Shown: one piece after another, positions 1-10,142 of the stretch | Numbering within the stretch: the stretch's first letter is position 1 | How the letters are laid out: every line of letters starts with the position of its first letter | Source of the DNA: Strigamia acuminata | Taxonomy: Eukaryota > Arthropoda > Chilopoda > Geophilomorpha > Linotaeniidae | Assembly: GCA_949358305.1 (NCBI GenBank) | Contig: OX442314.1 | Span: forward strand, 48,618,581 to 48,678,580 | Direction of reading: 5' to 3' | DNA: 60,000 bases | Translations under genes and position numbers: made by a program | The notes under the pieces: model-generated | What the model was told of the DNA's origin: nothing | What the model saw: the letters and a program-made list of their open reading frames with translations, nothing else | The model's database searches: none

Positions 1-1154
1 TCACGCATGTGGGCGCGTGTGGACGCTCGATTTACTGGCGCGTTGGACAAGTCAAAAAAAATTTCCCAATGTCTGACAAAAATTCCATCGAATCACGGCA
101 ATATTTGACAACACTTGCACAGATTTTTAGCAACATTCACCGGCGAGGTCGTTGATGAACTCGCTTTACCCCGATGAATCTCGCGCGACAACAACCCTGC
201 GAAAATACCAAATCTCGTACGAATAATAAACACGGCGCAAACCGCACAAAAATCCACGACATAAAATCGAATGTCGTCTATCGGCACTCTCAGCATTCCC
301 CCGGACATTTTCCGGAAGAGTTTGGTCCGGCCGGAATCCGAGGAATAGTCACTCCCAAAGTGCGGATTTTGCGGGTGCACTCGCTTCCGAAGGTTAAAAG
401 TTCCTAATTAATCTGAAATCATACTTACCTTATGCAGGTTGCATAATTTTGTACCTTACCTTTATTTTGTATTTGTTTTGCGCAATTACGCGCATCCTAC
501 CATAACATAAATACCCAATTTGATATTAATAAATCCCAACCTGATTCTTGATAATTCTCATGTGTCGGCTCTTTATTTTTGTTTAATTTAAAATTGTTTA
601 TTCGATGATTTTTATACAGAAAGCAGAAGTTTGTTTATACAAAAAAGTAAAAGTGTTTAAAATTTTTTATTTCATAAATTGTTTGGGTAAAGTGTATAGA
701 CTCTCGTCCGTCCTAGGTATTGTCGGCCCCTTTAGGTTTAGCGTTCGCCCTCCTTGTGTCGTCCCTGTTCGTCTTGTGATTTCGAGTAGAATGATTTAAA
801 ATTTACCATTGTGACTTTCCAAAAATCTTAGTTTAAATTTATTTTCAAAAGCCATGGTGATTTATTAATTCTTTGTTTTTAATAATTTAATTGATTTTTG
901 ATATTTAACCTAGTATTGTTTAACTTTTGTTTATTATTTTGACAAGGTTGTTAAATCTTTGCACCACGTGCATCCTTTTAGACAGAGTTATTAAGTCTTT
1001 GCGCAGACGCGCATCATTTTTTTTGTTGTTTAATTTATTTAATTTATTTTTTGAGAATTTGTATAGTTTTTGCGCATAGCGCATTATTATTGTATGACTT
1101 TCCTTGTCTCTTATCCTTTTATTCTCTTCGATAAATCTCGAATAATAAAAGCCT
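1..1154 (+). other. 3' internal (untranslated) region of Gypsy element A2
   Basis: No gene is supported here. The stretch lies directly upstream of a polypurine tract and an LTR, so it should be the 3' internal part of a + strand Gypsy element of family A whose body lies left of the window. It is AT-rich towards the right. A loose motif TTAA-TCTTTGC-C followed by GCGCAT-like sequence recurs near 948-977, 985-1015 and 1055-1086, the last containing the palindrome-like TGCGCATAGCGCA. The short open frames at 93-380, 174-407 and 605-799 have no recognisable content. The stretch around 548-600 loosely resembles 59950-60000, the corresponding region of element A. Confidence 0.55.
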
Positions 1155-1167
1155 AAGGGGGGAGGGA
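1155..1167 (+). promoter_or_regulatory. Polypurine tract of element A2
   Basis: AAGGGGGGAGGGA directly abuts the TGTCACGGG start of the LTR at 1168. In Ty3/Gypsy elements this tract primes plus-strand DNA synthesis and lies just inside the 3' LTR, so the following LTR is a 3' LTR on the + strand. Confidence 0.75.
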
Positions 1168-1839
1168 TGTCACGGGCAGGTTACCCACCCTTCTTTTTTA
1201 TTCATTTCTAACTTAGACTGACCCAATCTTAAGTTTTCTTATTTTTTCCCAATCTTTCTTTTCATCTAACATTGATGAATCATCTCTAAATATATGCGCA
1301 GCCTCATTGCGCGCATCTTATTATTTCCAACAATTAACCTTATTTTATACCTTCCACCCCCTCACCCACTCCAATCGACCTGGTCACATGACTCATGTTT
1401 ACCTGGTCGCTACTTTTATCCATAATCCACACTTCTCATACCTCTTTCAACGAGTTAACACCTCTTAGATTGAATTGAGTTTGTCAATCTTTATTTTGCG
1501 CTTTAACACGCGCCCCTTCTAATTTAACACTTAATAGCGCCTCTTTTTGCCCACCTTTTATCCCTTCGCATGCCTGTGACATCCTATGCCCACCCGCATA
1601 CGAATATCACTGCGCATACTCATTCTTTTTAAACGTAAAGACCCACAACGTGAGATTGAGCCCGTCGAATATAAATAATGTGTGTTACAGCGAGTTAGGT
1701 TTATTCACCGTCCGATATCCGCATATGACGATGGCACAAACAGAGTAAATCTACGAACTTTGCCCGCTGATTTGCGCTAACATCACCTTGCGCGTAAATT
1801 CAGATCAAATCAATTAAACATCTAAGTTGATTCGTAACA
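1168..1839 (+). repeat. 3' LTR of element A2 (family A LTR)
   Basis: A 672-bp LTR beginning TGTCACGGGCAGG and ending GATTCGTAACA (TGT...ACA ends). It matches the LTR at 6545-8085 along its whole length apart from point differences and the MITE inserted in that copy. A polypurine tract precedes it and no primer site follows, so it is a 3' LTR, not the 5' partner of the copy at 6545. Confidence 0.85.
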
Positions 1840-2370
1840 AAGCATATTGAGCTAAGAACTAACAAGTGAAGTTTATTCGGGGTCAAGCTACAAGGTGGCG
1901 CTGGGGGTACAGCGCCTGAGGCAAAGATAACGTCACTACACAAAACATGCAGTGAAGTCCGAACACAGCAAAAAGTATGGTTTTATAAGAAGATGCCTGA
2001 TGGTGAAAAAATTATCGTAGATGGTTTACTCTCCTATCACTAAGAACCTGTACTGCTTCTGCTGTCGTTTGTTTGCTGCCACCAACAGCACTGATACAAG
2101 ATCTGTATTTGTGACTGGATATCAGAAGTGGTGGCAATTAAATCCTTAAGTGGCCGACCATGAAACTTCAAACGAACATCTGGAAAATCTTGAAAAGTGT
2201 AAAACTTTAGAAAGGAGGCTAAAATTGCACAAAACAATAGATGACGCAGCCTTGCAATTAATTGATACTGAAAAACAGAAGTGGAAGGGTCTTTTAGCTA
2301 GATTATTAGATATAACAGATTATTAGATATAACTTTGTTCCTGGTTAAACAAAAACCTAGCCTTTTGTGG
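1840..2370 (+). repeat. 531-bp direct repeat, copy 1 (5' part of hAT/DUF4371 transposase relic)
   Basis: This block matches 5526-6056 with a constant offset of 3686 bp and no difference that I can see. It holds the start of a decayed hAT-like transposase of the DUF4371/zinc finger MYM-type group on the + strand: around 1978-2040 the frame reads WFYKKMPDGEKIIVDGLLSYH-like sequence, then stops. The open frame at 2040-2237 on the opposite strand is only a shadow. Copy 1 begins immediately after an LTR end and stops at 2370 where Gypsy-1 begins, so this copy is cut off in mid transposase. Confidence 0.8.
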
Positions 2371-5274
2371 CACGATTAAACGCTCCGTCAGGAACAAGAA
2401 TGGTCCATGCGTGGAGAAGGCGAACCTGTGCTTATAAAAATTTTTTAAGTCAGGTGTTGTCGATTTCCATTCGTCTCGGAGGCACTGCAGAACTGCTTGC
2501 AATTGGGCGTCTGCGTCGTATGCTGCACGCAAGGCTGCTTGCGATACTGGAAACTGCGAAAGAGAAACGGAAAATATTTCGTTAACGTGCATGTCGAGGT
2601 CTTCTCGACCGTCGACAACGGGTTGAGGATTGCGAGACAATCCATCTGCAATTTGGTTGTCGACCGCAGGCACATGCTCGATAGCATAATCGTAGGCACT
2701 CAGGAAAATTGCCCACCGGTGCAGGCGAGCGGCGACAATTTGATTGCATCCTTTCTTCTCTCCGAAAATGGCCACCAGCGGTTTGTGGTCAGTTCGTAAA
2801 ATGAATTTTCTCCCAAACAGGTGGTGATGAAAGCGGCGAACGCCATAAACGATGGCAAGTCCTTCGCGGTCGATTTGCGCATAATTTTTCTGCGCGCTGG
2901 ACAAGAGGGAACTGGCAAAGGCAATTGGACGATGGATTCCCCCGTCCAAGTGGGAAATGAAGGCGCCCACACCAACGGGCGAGGCGTCAACGGTCAAATA
3001 AAGTTGCTTCTTCGCGTCGTAGTGCGTCAACGCCGAATTGACAGTCACGGCAGCCTTGACCTTAGTCCAGGCCTTGTGCTGTTCAGGTCCCCATGTCCAC
3101 GGCGTGTCGTCGCGCGTGAGGCGGTAAAGCGGCTCTAATAAAGTGGATAAATTATTAATAAATTTGCCATAATAGTTTATGAGCCCCAGGAACGATTTGA
3201 GCGATAAAACGTCGGTGGGCTGCATAGCGTTGCGAAGTGGAGCCAATTTTGAGTCCACGGGCGTGATTCCTTGCTTGGAAATGTTCAGCCCTAAAAACTG
3301 CACACAAGCACGCAAAAACTTGCAATTTTTCCTATTTAATGTTAAATTGGCTTTGTTAAATGCACCCAATAATTGATCCAGGTTGCATAAGTGCGCTGCG
3401 TTTGTTGCACCAGTCACGGCCGAATCATCAATGAACGGCTGCGTACTCTCGACCTTGGCTGTCAACTTGTCCATCTCGCGTTGGAAGATTGCCGGCGCAC
3501 TGGATATCCCGTAAAAGAGTCTGTTTACTGTGAAGAGACCCAAGTGGGTATTAATTGTGCACACTAGTTTACTCTCTGCATCCAACTCCAGCTGATTGTA
3601 GGCGTGATTCATATCTAGAGTAGAATACGTCTCACCGCCCGACAACTTCGCTGCAACGTCTTCAAACAGAGGTAAAGGGTAAGAGTTGGGGAGAACCGCC
3701 TTATTTATGGTTCTATTATAGCATCCCGCTATCTTTAGTGTGCCATCTGATTTAAGGACATGCATAATGGGTGTCGCCCATTTAGAAGAAGCGACAGGAG
3801 TTATGATACCTAAATCCTGCAGTCTGCGCAGCTCTTCCTCCAGTCGTGGCTTCATCGCGAGTGGAACTGGATAATTCTTCAAAAATATCGGTTGCACGGC
3901 CGGGTCGATGTCGATGTGGACCTTGTGTACGTTGTAACATCCGATTTCTTCGCGAAAAACGTTGGCATGACGTTCCAAAATCGTGTCCAAACCGTCGGAC
4001 GACGTCTTGTCGAGCGTCTCGGGCGTTGGCGTCGACGTGGACAACGAAAATACTTCCGCGCCCACCAATTGACCAGTGGCCGACAGCAAACCAAACGCTT
4101 CGAGCCAGTCGCGGCCAAGGAGTGGAATGGGGCCGTGGGTCACCACACACAACGGCAGACGAAAGTCGCGATCACGATAACGAACCGGAACTTCGCATAC
4201 CCCTTCCATTCGGAGTGTCGTGCCGCCGTACGTGTTCATCTGGATCGGAAGGGGCTGCAATGGAAAATCAAAAAAATATTTAGTATAAGTTTCGAGGTTC
4301 ACAAAAGTGGCGCCGGCTCCCGTGTCCATTTCCATCAAAAGATTGACATGAGCAATTTTAATGGCCAAAATAATTGGTTGTGTGGCTTTAATGCCAATCG
4401 CGTTGACGGTCGTCGTCAGGTCCGGCTCGACAGCGTAGTACGGGAGCTGTTGTGGCATCTCGACTGCATGGACTGGAGCTGGTGACTTCAAGACCGACCG
4501 GCAAACTGGTTTGATGTGGCCAGTTTTCCCGCATCCGTGGCACGTGGCATCGCGAAAACGGCACGCTTCGCGCGTGTGCGACTTACTGCCGCAAGCAGAA
4601 CACACCGACGCATTTCCTTTCGAATTGGATGGTTGGCGGACTGCTTGAGATGAGGTAGTGCCCCTCGAGGAGCGTTTTCTACCCTTAAACGCATCGTGAC
4701 GTGGCCTGGAGTCGTGTTGGAGTTTGTGCACCGGCAGCGCCGACGCATTTTGCGTCGCGATTGTCGAAAATTCCTTTTGCGACACTTCTGCAGCGGCAGC
4801 GAACTCGACCGCGTCGTCGAACGTTAAATCTTTCTTCAACGTGAGCGCCTGCTGGACCTGCTCATTCTGGAGGCCACAAAGAAAGCGATTTCTCAATTCA
4901 TTGGTTTTGTCGGTAAACTCACAATTTTGGGCCAGGTCCTGAAGAGCGAGAGAATATTCCAACACAGATTCATTCGGCAGTCGGTCACGGCGGTGAAAAC
5001 GGCGAATTTCTCCCAGCACGAGCGGCTTCGCGCGTGCATTCTTCTGCATTAAAGCCACCAGCTCCGCGTACTTCAAGTCAGCAGCTTCCTTCGGCGCCGC
5101 GAGCGTGTCCAGCTGCTTAAACGTCGCCATGCCGACGTACGCCAGCAGCGTGTGTACCTTCTCCTGGTCATCGACGATTTTATTACAAGCAAAAATGCTT
5201 GTCATACGCTTGCAATATAGGCCCCAATCCTCCGTAGGATCGTATTCCCGCGGTGTCCCTTTTAAAGCTGACAT
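2323..5274 (-). pseudogene. Gypsy-1 Gag-Pol (PR-RT-RNase H), 3' truncated
   Basis: A single 983-codon frame encodes a fused Gag-Pol that makes the virus-like particle protein and copies element RNA to DNA. Seen in order: an N-terminal capsid-type region; two CX2CX4HX4C zinc knuckles (around residues 225-260, CSACGSKSH... and CHGCGKTGH...); a protease with DTGA near 315; RT with YSTLDMNHAY and FIDD near 613 (the usual residue before IDD/LDD is Tyr); RNase H with TVDAS near 760 and a TDHKPL block. The frame enters the region before the integrase H2C2 zinc motif and then runs into the flanking hAT repeat, so the last 15 or so residues (KARFLFNQEQSYI) are foreign. Integrase is absent, so the copy cannot be autonomous. 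Gag and Pol share one frame, unlike elements B, C and D in this window. The start at 5274 is the first Met of the frame. Confidence 0.85.
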
Positions 5275-5525
5275 TTTGATGGCAAAAGTCGGCGATTGAG
5301 TACGAAAACGCGAGGAAAACGTGACAATGGAACGTAGGCCTAACGTCGGGACGGCGTGGTCAGCAACGGGCCGAAAAAACGGTCAAAAAGTTCGAAAAAC
5401 ACAGAAAAACTTGCTTCGCTACTGGATTCATTAGTTGATTGTGGATTCCGGATCCTATCTCGTCGCCATTTAGTATATATCTTACTAATAACAATTTATG
5501 TTGAGGATGGTTGAAATGAGAGGTC
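2371..5525 (-). mobile_element. Truncated Ty3/Gypsy element (Gypsy-1) between 531-bp direct repeats
   Basis: A minus-strand K02A2.6-like Gypsy fragment of 3155 bp. It keeps the leader (primer-site-like TGGCGACGAGATAGGAT near 5455-5475, reverse strand), gag, protease, RT and RNase H, and is cut just before the integrase zinc region. No LTR is recognisable at either end: both edges abut the 531-bp repeat of hAT sequence. The structure therefore is not that of a simple integrase-mediated insertion. Confidence 0.8.
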
Positions 5526-6544
5526 AAGCATATTGAGCTAAGAACTAACAAGTGAAGTTTATTCGGGGTCAAGCTACAAGGTGGCGCTGGGGGTACAGCG
5601 CCTGAGGCAAAGATAACGTCACTACACAAAACATGCAGTGAAGTCCGAACACAGCAAAAAGTATGGTTTTATAAGAAGATGCCTGATGGTGAAAAAATTA
5701 TCGTAGATGGTTTACTCTCCTATCACTAAGAACCTGTACTGCTTCTGCTGTCGTTTGTTTGCTGCCACCAACAGCACTGATACAAGATCTGTATTTGTGA
5801 CTGGATATCAGAAGTGGTGGCAATTAAATCCTTAAGTGGCCGACCATGAAACTTCAAACGAACATCTGGAAAATCTTGAAAAGTGTAAAACTTTAGAAAG
5901 GAGGCTAAAATTGCACAAAACAATAGATGACGCAGCCTTGCAATTAATTGATACTGAAAAACAGAAGTGGAAGGGTCTTTTAGCTAGATTATTAGATATA
6001 ACAGATTATTAGATATAACTTTGTTCCTGGTTAAACAAAAACCTAGCCTTTTGTGGACATGATGAAGGAGAAGGCTCTGCAAATAAAGGCAACTTCTTAA
6101 AACTAGTCAAACTACTTTCAAAGTATGATGTAGTGCTGAAAGAACACATCTTGAATTTGGAGCATGGTAAATTGAAAGTGTCATACCTGTCGCCAGATAT
6201 ACAAAATGAATTCATAAGTGTTTTATCGAACCACGTAAAATGTAACTTGTCAACGAAATTAAATTGGCAAAATATTTTGGTGTCATGTTTGATAGCACAC
6301 CTGACATTTCACATGTTGATCAAATGTCTGAAGTGATTCGTTTTGTGAAAATTGATAATAGAAAAGTAGAAGTCAAAGAAGTATTCCTTGGATTTTTTCC
6401 CTTAAAAGGAAAAAGAACCGCTGATCTTGTAACGAGAACGACTCTCGTAAAGACTTTGATGCCGCCATATCAGTTTGAATACACAAAAATATAGCTATAT
6501 CTTTGCTGTTCTGAATAAAGCTTATCAACTACTAAACACTAAGT
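5526..6544 (+). pseudogene. hAT-like (DUF4371/ZMYM-type) transposase relic, including direct-repeat copy 2 (5526-6056)
   Basis: Positions 5526-6056 repeat 1840-2370. Unlike copy 1, the transposase sequence here runs on across 6056/6057 (LAFCGHDEGEG... near 6041-6070), then FLKLVKLLSKYDVVLKEHILNLEHGKLK, YLSPDIQNEFIS, and in another frame FDSTPDISHVDQMSEVIRFV and FFPLKGKRTADLV (6290-6430). These are the familiar blocks of DUF4371 hAT transposases, which cut and paste DNA transposons. The coding sequence is broken by several stops and frame changes and lacks the C-terminal dimerisation domain. Only short frames remain (6133-6336, 6264-6494). It ends where the element A LTR begins. Confidence 0.75.
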
Positions 6545-6779
6545 TGTCACGGGCAGGTTACCCACCCTTCTTTTTTATTCATTTCTAACTTAGACCAACC
6601 CAATCTTAAGTTTCCTTATTTTTTCCCTAATCTCACTTTTCATCTAACATCGATGAATCATCTCTAAATATATGCGCAGCTTCATTGCGCGCATCTTATT
6701 ATTTCCAACAATTAACCTTATTTTATACCTTTCACCTAGGCCTGTGCGATATTGGATTGTTGCAAATGCGATTGCGATA

Positions 6780-6915
6780 TTGGGTTGTTGCGATTATATC
6801 GCGATATATCGCATTTGCGATATAATCGCGATATAATCGCAATAATCGCAATAATCGCAATAGTCGCAATAATCGCAATAATCGCAATAGTCGCAATAAT
6901 CGCAACATCGCAACA
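6780..6915. repeat. Microsatellite-like (ATCGCAATA)n / GCGATATATCGC repeats
   Basis: Runs of CGCAATAATCGCAATAGT and palindromic TATCGCGATATATCGC fill the left arm of the MITE; the mirror stretch is near 7430-7590. The IAIIAI and RLLRLL translations here are repeat artefacts, not proteins. Confidence 0.8.
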
Positions 6916-7064
6916 ACACAAGTCAAACCACACATACGTTCGTTGTCCGCGATGTACGCGCATTTTGCAATCAACAATAGAATTAAATTTATCAATTTAT
7001 TTTTTATTTATTTCCGTTTTGTTTTAAGATGGATAATTTGGGAATGGACTAATCGGCAGCTATC

Positions 7065-7250
7065 AGCTGTCACTTGTCGAATGTCGCCGCCATCAGCCGT
7101 CGAATTTCGACCGTCAGCTGTCGAATGTCGCGTCCGTCGGACGTCGACTGTCAGCCGTCGACTATCGTGGCCAGCCGGCAACTATCGTGGCCGACTGTCA
7201 CCTGTCGAATGTCGACCGTTGCGGCTGACGGTCGACATTCGACGGCTGAC
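7065..7250. repeat. Short GTCGACTGTCAGC-type minisatellite in the MITE centre
   Basis: Degenerate tandem copies of a 12-20 bp unit built on GTCGAATGTCG, CCGTCAGCTGTCG and ACTATCGTGGCC occupy the spacer between the two inverted arms. It is GC-rich compared with its surroundings. Confidence 0.7.
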
Positions 7251-8089
7251 AAATTTAATTCTATTGTTGATATGATCGCAGAATGCAGATTGCACAGATG
7301 CACACACTTCTACTGAAGTTGTTCCAGACGCTTCCTCGCCCTGAACCCCGCCAAATGCGCGTAATACGCCGGCGCTTCGATCGCGGACAACGAACGTACG
7401 TGTAACGTGTGACTTGACTTGTGTTGACTGTTGTTGCGATATTGCGATATCTTGCGATTATTGCGGTTATTGCGATTATATCGCGATATATCGCGATATG
7501 CGATATATCGCAAACGACAGCTAGCGACTTAACTAGCTGCGATTATCACCAAAAAAATAATCGCATTGCGATTAATCGCAAATTCGCACAGGCCTATTTT
7601 CACCCCCTCACCCAATTCAATCGACTTGGTCACATGACTCATGTTTACCTGGTCACTGTTTTCATCTATAATCTACACTTCTCATATTTCTCTCAACGAG
7701 TTAACACCTCTTAGATTGAATTGAGTTTGTCAACCTTTAATTTGCGCTTTAATACGCGCACCTCTTAATTTAACACTTAATAGCGCCTCTTTTTGCCCAC
7801 CTTTTATCCCTTCGCATGCCTGTGACATCCTACGCCCACCCGCATATGAATATCACTGCGCATACTCATTCTTTTTAAACGTAAAGACCCACAACGTGAG
7901 ATTGAACCCGTCGGATATAAATAATGTGTGTTACAGCGAGTTAGATTTATTTACCGTGCGATATCCGCATTTGACGATGGAACAAACAGAGTAAATCTAC
8001 GAACTTTGCCCACTGGCTTGCGCTAACATCACCTTGCGCGTAAATTCAGATCAAATCAATTAAACATCTAAGTTGATTCGTAACAAACA

Positions 8090-8107
8090 TGGCGAGCCTG
8101 ACAGGAT
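8090..8107 (+). promoter_or_regulatory. Primer binding site of element A
   Basis: TGGCGAGCCTGACAGGAT starts 4 nt after the LTR end, with TGG complementary to the CCA end of a tRNA. Element C has the near-identical TGGCGAGCTAGACAGGAT, also 4 nt from its LTR, which supports both sites and places A and C in one family. The tRNA identity was not determined. Confidence 0.8.
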
Positions 8108-8189
8108 TCGCTCTCACCTATAAGGCTTAAACGCGCGAAAAGGTTAGTTTTTTGAGTTATTTATTTAATCATTTCACATTTTCTTCATC

Positions 8190-9920
8190 ATGTCGAGACA
8201 GTTGGGAGGTGACGGAATTCGTCCCGTCACGCGCGATCCATTTGATTTCAGTGAGTTAGAAATGGAGCAGGAATGGCAACAGTCCGAACGGAGGAGTGGT
8301 GTTCGCCGAGAGGAAGAAAGGGAATTTCGAGAATGGCAGCAACACGACCTATTACGAAGAAATCGTATTGAACAACAGGAAACGCTTGTGAGTATTGCGC
8401 AACAAATGCCAGCCCCATCAAATCATATCACGACAATGGCTGTCGCAAACTCGCGAGCGCAACCTCAAGTAAATTTTGCCACGTCGACACCCGCCGACTT
8501 TTTGGCGGCGCCATCTTTTTTCGATTCGGCTCAGCCTAGAGCATTAGTAGACCCCGTCACATTAAATTCGGAAGGTTTGCTGATGTCCGACTTGCGTAAC
8601 CAATACTATGCTCAAACGCGAGGTCTAGTAAATGAGATTCGCGAAATATTCCAACAAGGCCCGCGCTCTCTACGAACAGGGACTGTACGGTCTCTGGACG
8701 GTGGATCCTCTCATGGCTCCATAAGAGTTAAAGGCACCTCGGCACCATATGATTTAGGACTTCCCACAGCATGTCTGCACCAACATCGGGAAGTTGATCA
8801 TCGAGGTAAGCAGACAAGAACGTCCGCACCGGCTGCGCAAATTGTTTACACAACAACAACGCCACCAATGCCGACGATGGCAACGATCTACACCCAGGCT
8901 CCATCACAGGAACCTGCTCAATTGGATCCAACAACACGAGCAAATCGAGATTTAATGAGCTCGATGCTATACTCCAAGATGGGATATCCTCGGGATAGAT
9001 CCGACACCAAGGCAAAGTTGTCATTGCCGTCAGTAAAGGCGCAACACGCAAGTAAAGATAAAAACTGTTTTAAGCCTGGAAAACCACCTTTGTTTGATCC
9101 AGATAAAGCTGATTTAGACTATATTAATCTCTTTCTTGCGCAGTTGTACGCGCACATGTATTCTATGCAGGCCCCGGTGGACGAATATTTAAAAGTGTTT
9201 GTCATTCAAGCTACACGTGGAAAAGCACAGCGATGGTGGTTAGCACTAAAACCAAAACCGACAACATGGGAGGACTTTGAGATTTTATTTCGACGAGCTT
9301 TCGCCATGAACTCGGCAGCGGCCAACGTGAAACTATCCAAGCGAAAGCAACAAAATGGAGAACCTACGATGTCATTTTTAAGTGAGATTGTATATTATCT
9401 TGAAGTTGCAGGATACACCGACCCGGAGCTCCAATGGGAGAAAGCTCAAAACATGATGCAAACCGAGGTTGTTCATCTCTTACGCGCATGGAACGTAAAC
9501 TCGCTGGACGAGGCGATCCAAAGAGGAAACGACATCGACAATCAGCTACAGCTGGACACCATTCGAGCAGACGAATACAAAGATCTGGGTATGGCTGATC
9601 AAAGAATGCCCTCTCTACGTGATGCGCAACGCCCTACAGTGCTCAAGGCTGCGGAGAAGTCCAAAGGAGACGATGACGTCAAATCTCTCGTGTCCCAGGA
9701 CGTCAAGCGTTTTGCGAGGTATCGAAAACAATTCTTAATCGAGTTAGCTGCAGTTCAGGCGAGACCGGAACAATCTTCACCTGCGCAGGAACCCGATACG
9801 AGTAGTAGCAGCAGCGACACGGATGCTGAACCTGACATCAAGAAGAGCGCAGTCGCGGAGGCAGCTCAGAAGGCAACAATTAAAATAAATTTAGCTACTC
9901 TGACACCTCCAGCAGGTTAG
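8190..9920 (+). pseudogene. Element A Gag, 3' truncated
   Basis: 576 codons. The N-terminal half is charged and Gln/Arg-rich (EWQQSERRS..., RREEEREFREWQQ) and probably forms helix. The capsid-like core lies at about residues 300-470 (FDPDKADLDYINLFLAQLYAHM, AQRWWLALKPKP, WEDFEILFRRAF, MSFLSEIVYYL) and matches element C Gag closely over the same span. Gag forms the cytoplasmic particle that packages element RNA. The frame ends at a TAG created by the first TTAGG repeat (9918-9920); by comparison with C the last part of Gag is missing. The frame resumes in phase at 9942 in protease sequence. Confidence 0.85.
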
Positions 9921-9937
9921 GTTAGGTTAGGTTAGGT
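9914..9937 (+). repeat. Interstitial telomere-type array (TTAGG)4 at a deletion junction
   Basis: 24 nt of uninterrupted pentamer periodicity: AGG, four TTAGG, T. To its left is Gag sequence; only 4 nt to its right protease homology restarts in the same frame (FICMVLPD against FICLIIPK in element C). Compared with C, about 0.8-0.9 kb of gag/pro is gone and the array fills the gap. Confidence 0.85.
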
Positions 9938-10142
9938 AAAATTCATTTGCATGGTTTTACCCGATGCTAAAATGGATATGCTCCTTGGACGCGACTTCTA
10001 CACAGCGGCCGGAATCGACATCGACCATGCGAGACAACAATGGAGTATGGCAGGCTCAAATGAGATTCGCAAGTTCATGACTTATGAAGAAGCAAAAAAG
10101 TCAGAATCAATTCTGGTTTTGCCATTTGCGCCGGAGGATTAG
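9938..10142 (+). pseudogene. Element A protease remnant
   Basis: From 9942 the frame reads FICMVLPD...MLLGRDFYTAAGIDI...FMTYEEAKKSESILVLPFAPED, matching the C-terminal half of the element C protease (LLLGRDF block). The N-terminal half with the catalytic DSGA is missing because of the deletion at 9914-9937. The frame is the same as gag and stops at 10140-10142, where homology shifts to the +1 frame of the following ORF, so a frameshift lies close to 10140. Confidence 0.8.

Larger units (their letters stand above)
6737..7596. mobile_element. hAT-type foldback MITE inside the LTR
   Basis: The ends are TAGGCCTGTGCGA and TCGCACAGGCCTA, flanked by CTTTCACC (6729-6736) and TTTTCACC (7597-7604), an 8-bp target duplication with one mismatch. 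TAGG-CTG-GCGAT-like ends and 8-bp duplications are typical of non-autonomous hAT elements. The inverted arms are long: 6737 to about 6995 pairs, with interruptions, with about 7252-7596, including an inverted stretch around CGTTCGTTGTCCGCGA. No coding sequence is present; the open frames here are repeat shadows. Confidence 0.85.
6545..8085 (+). repeat. 5' LTR of element A, carrying a MITE
   Basis: Same LTR as 1168-1839 (TGTCACGGGCAGG...GATTCGTAACA). It is 1541 bp because an 860-bp MITE plus an 8-bp target duplication sits inside; without these it is 673 bp against 672 bp in the other copy. It is followed by a primer site 4 nt downstream and then gag. The promoter should lie in this LTR, but no TATA box stands out. 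Confidence 0.85.

Noticed and set aside
6752-7027. Ile/Ala and Arg/Leu-repeat ORFs near 6732-7027
   Set aside because: Translations of ATCGCAATA microsatellite sequence in the MITE.
1168-8085. The two family A LTRs as the pair of one element
   Set aside because: The left one has a polypurine tract on its left and no primer site on its right; the right one has a primer site and gag on its right. They belong to two elements.
9914-9937. A chromosome end at the TTAGG array
   Set aside because: Only 24 nt long and flanked on both sides by the same retroelement.
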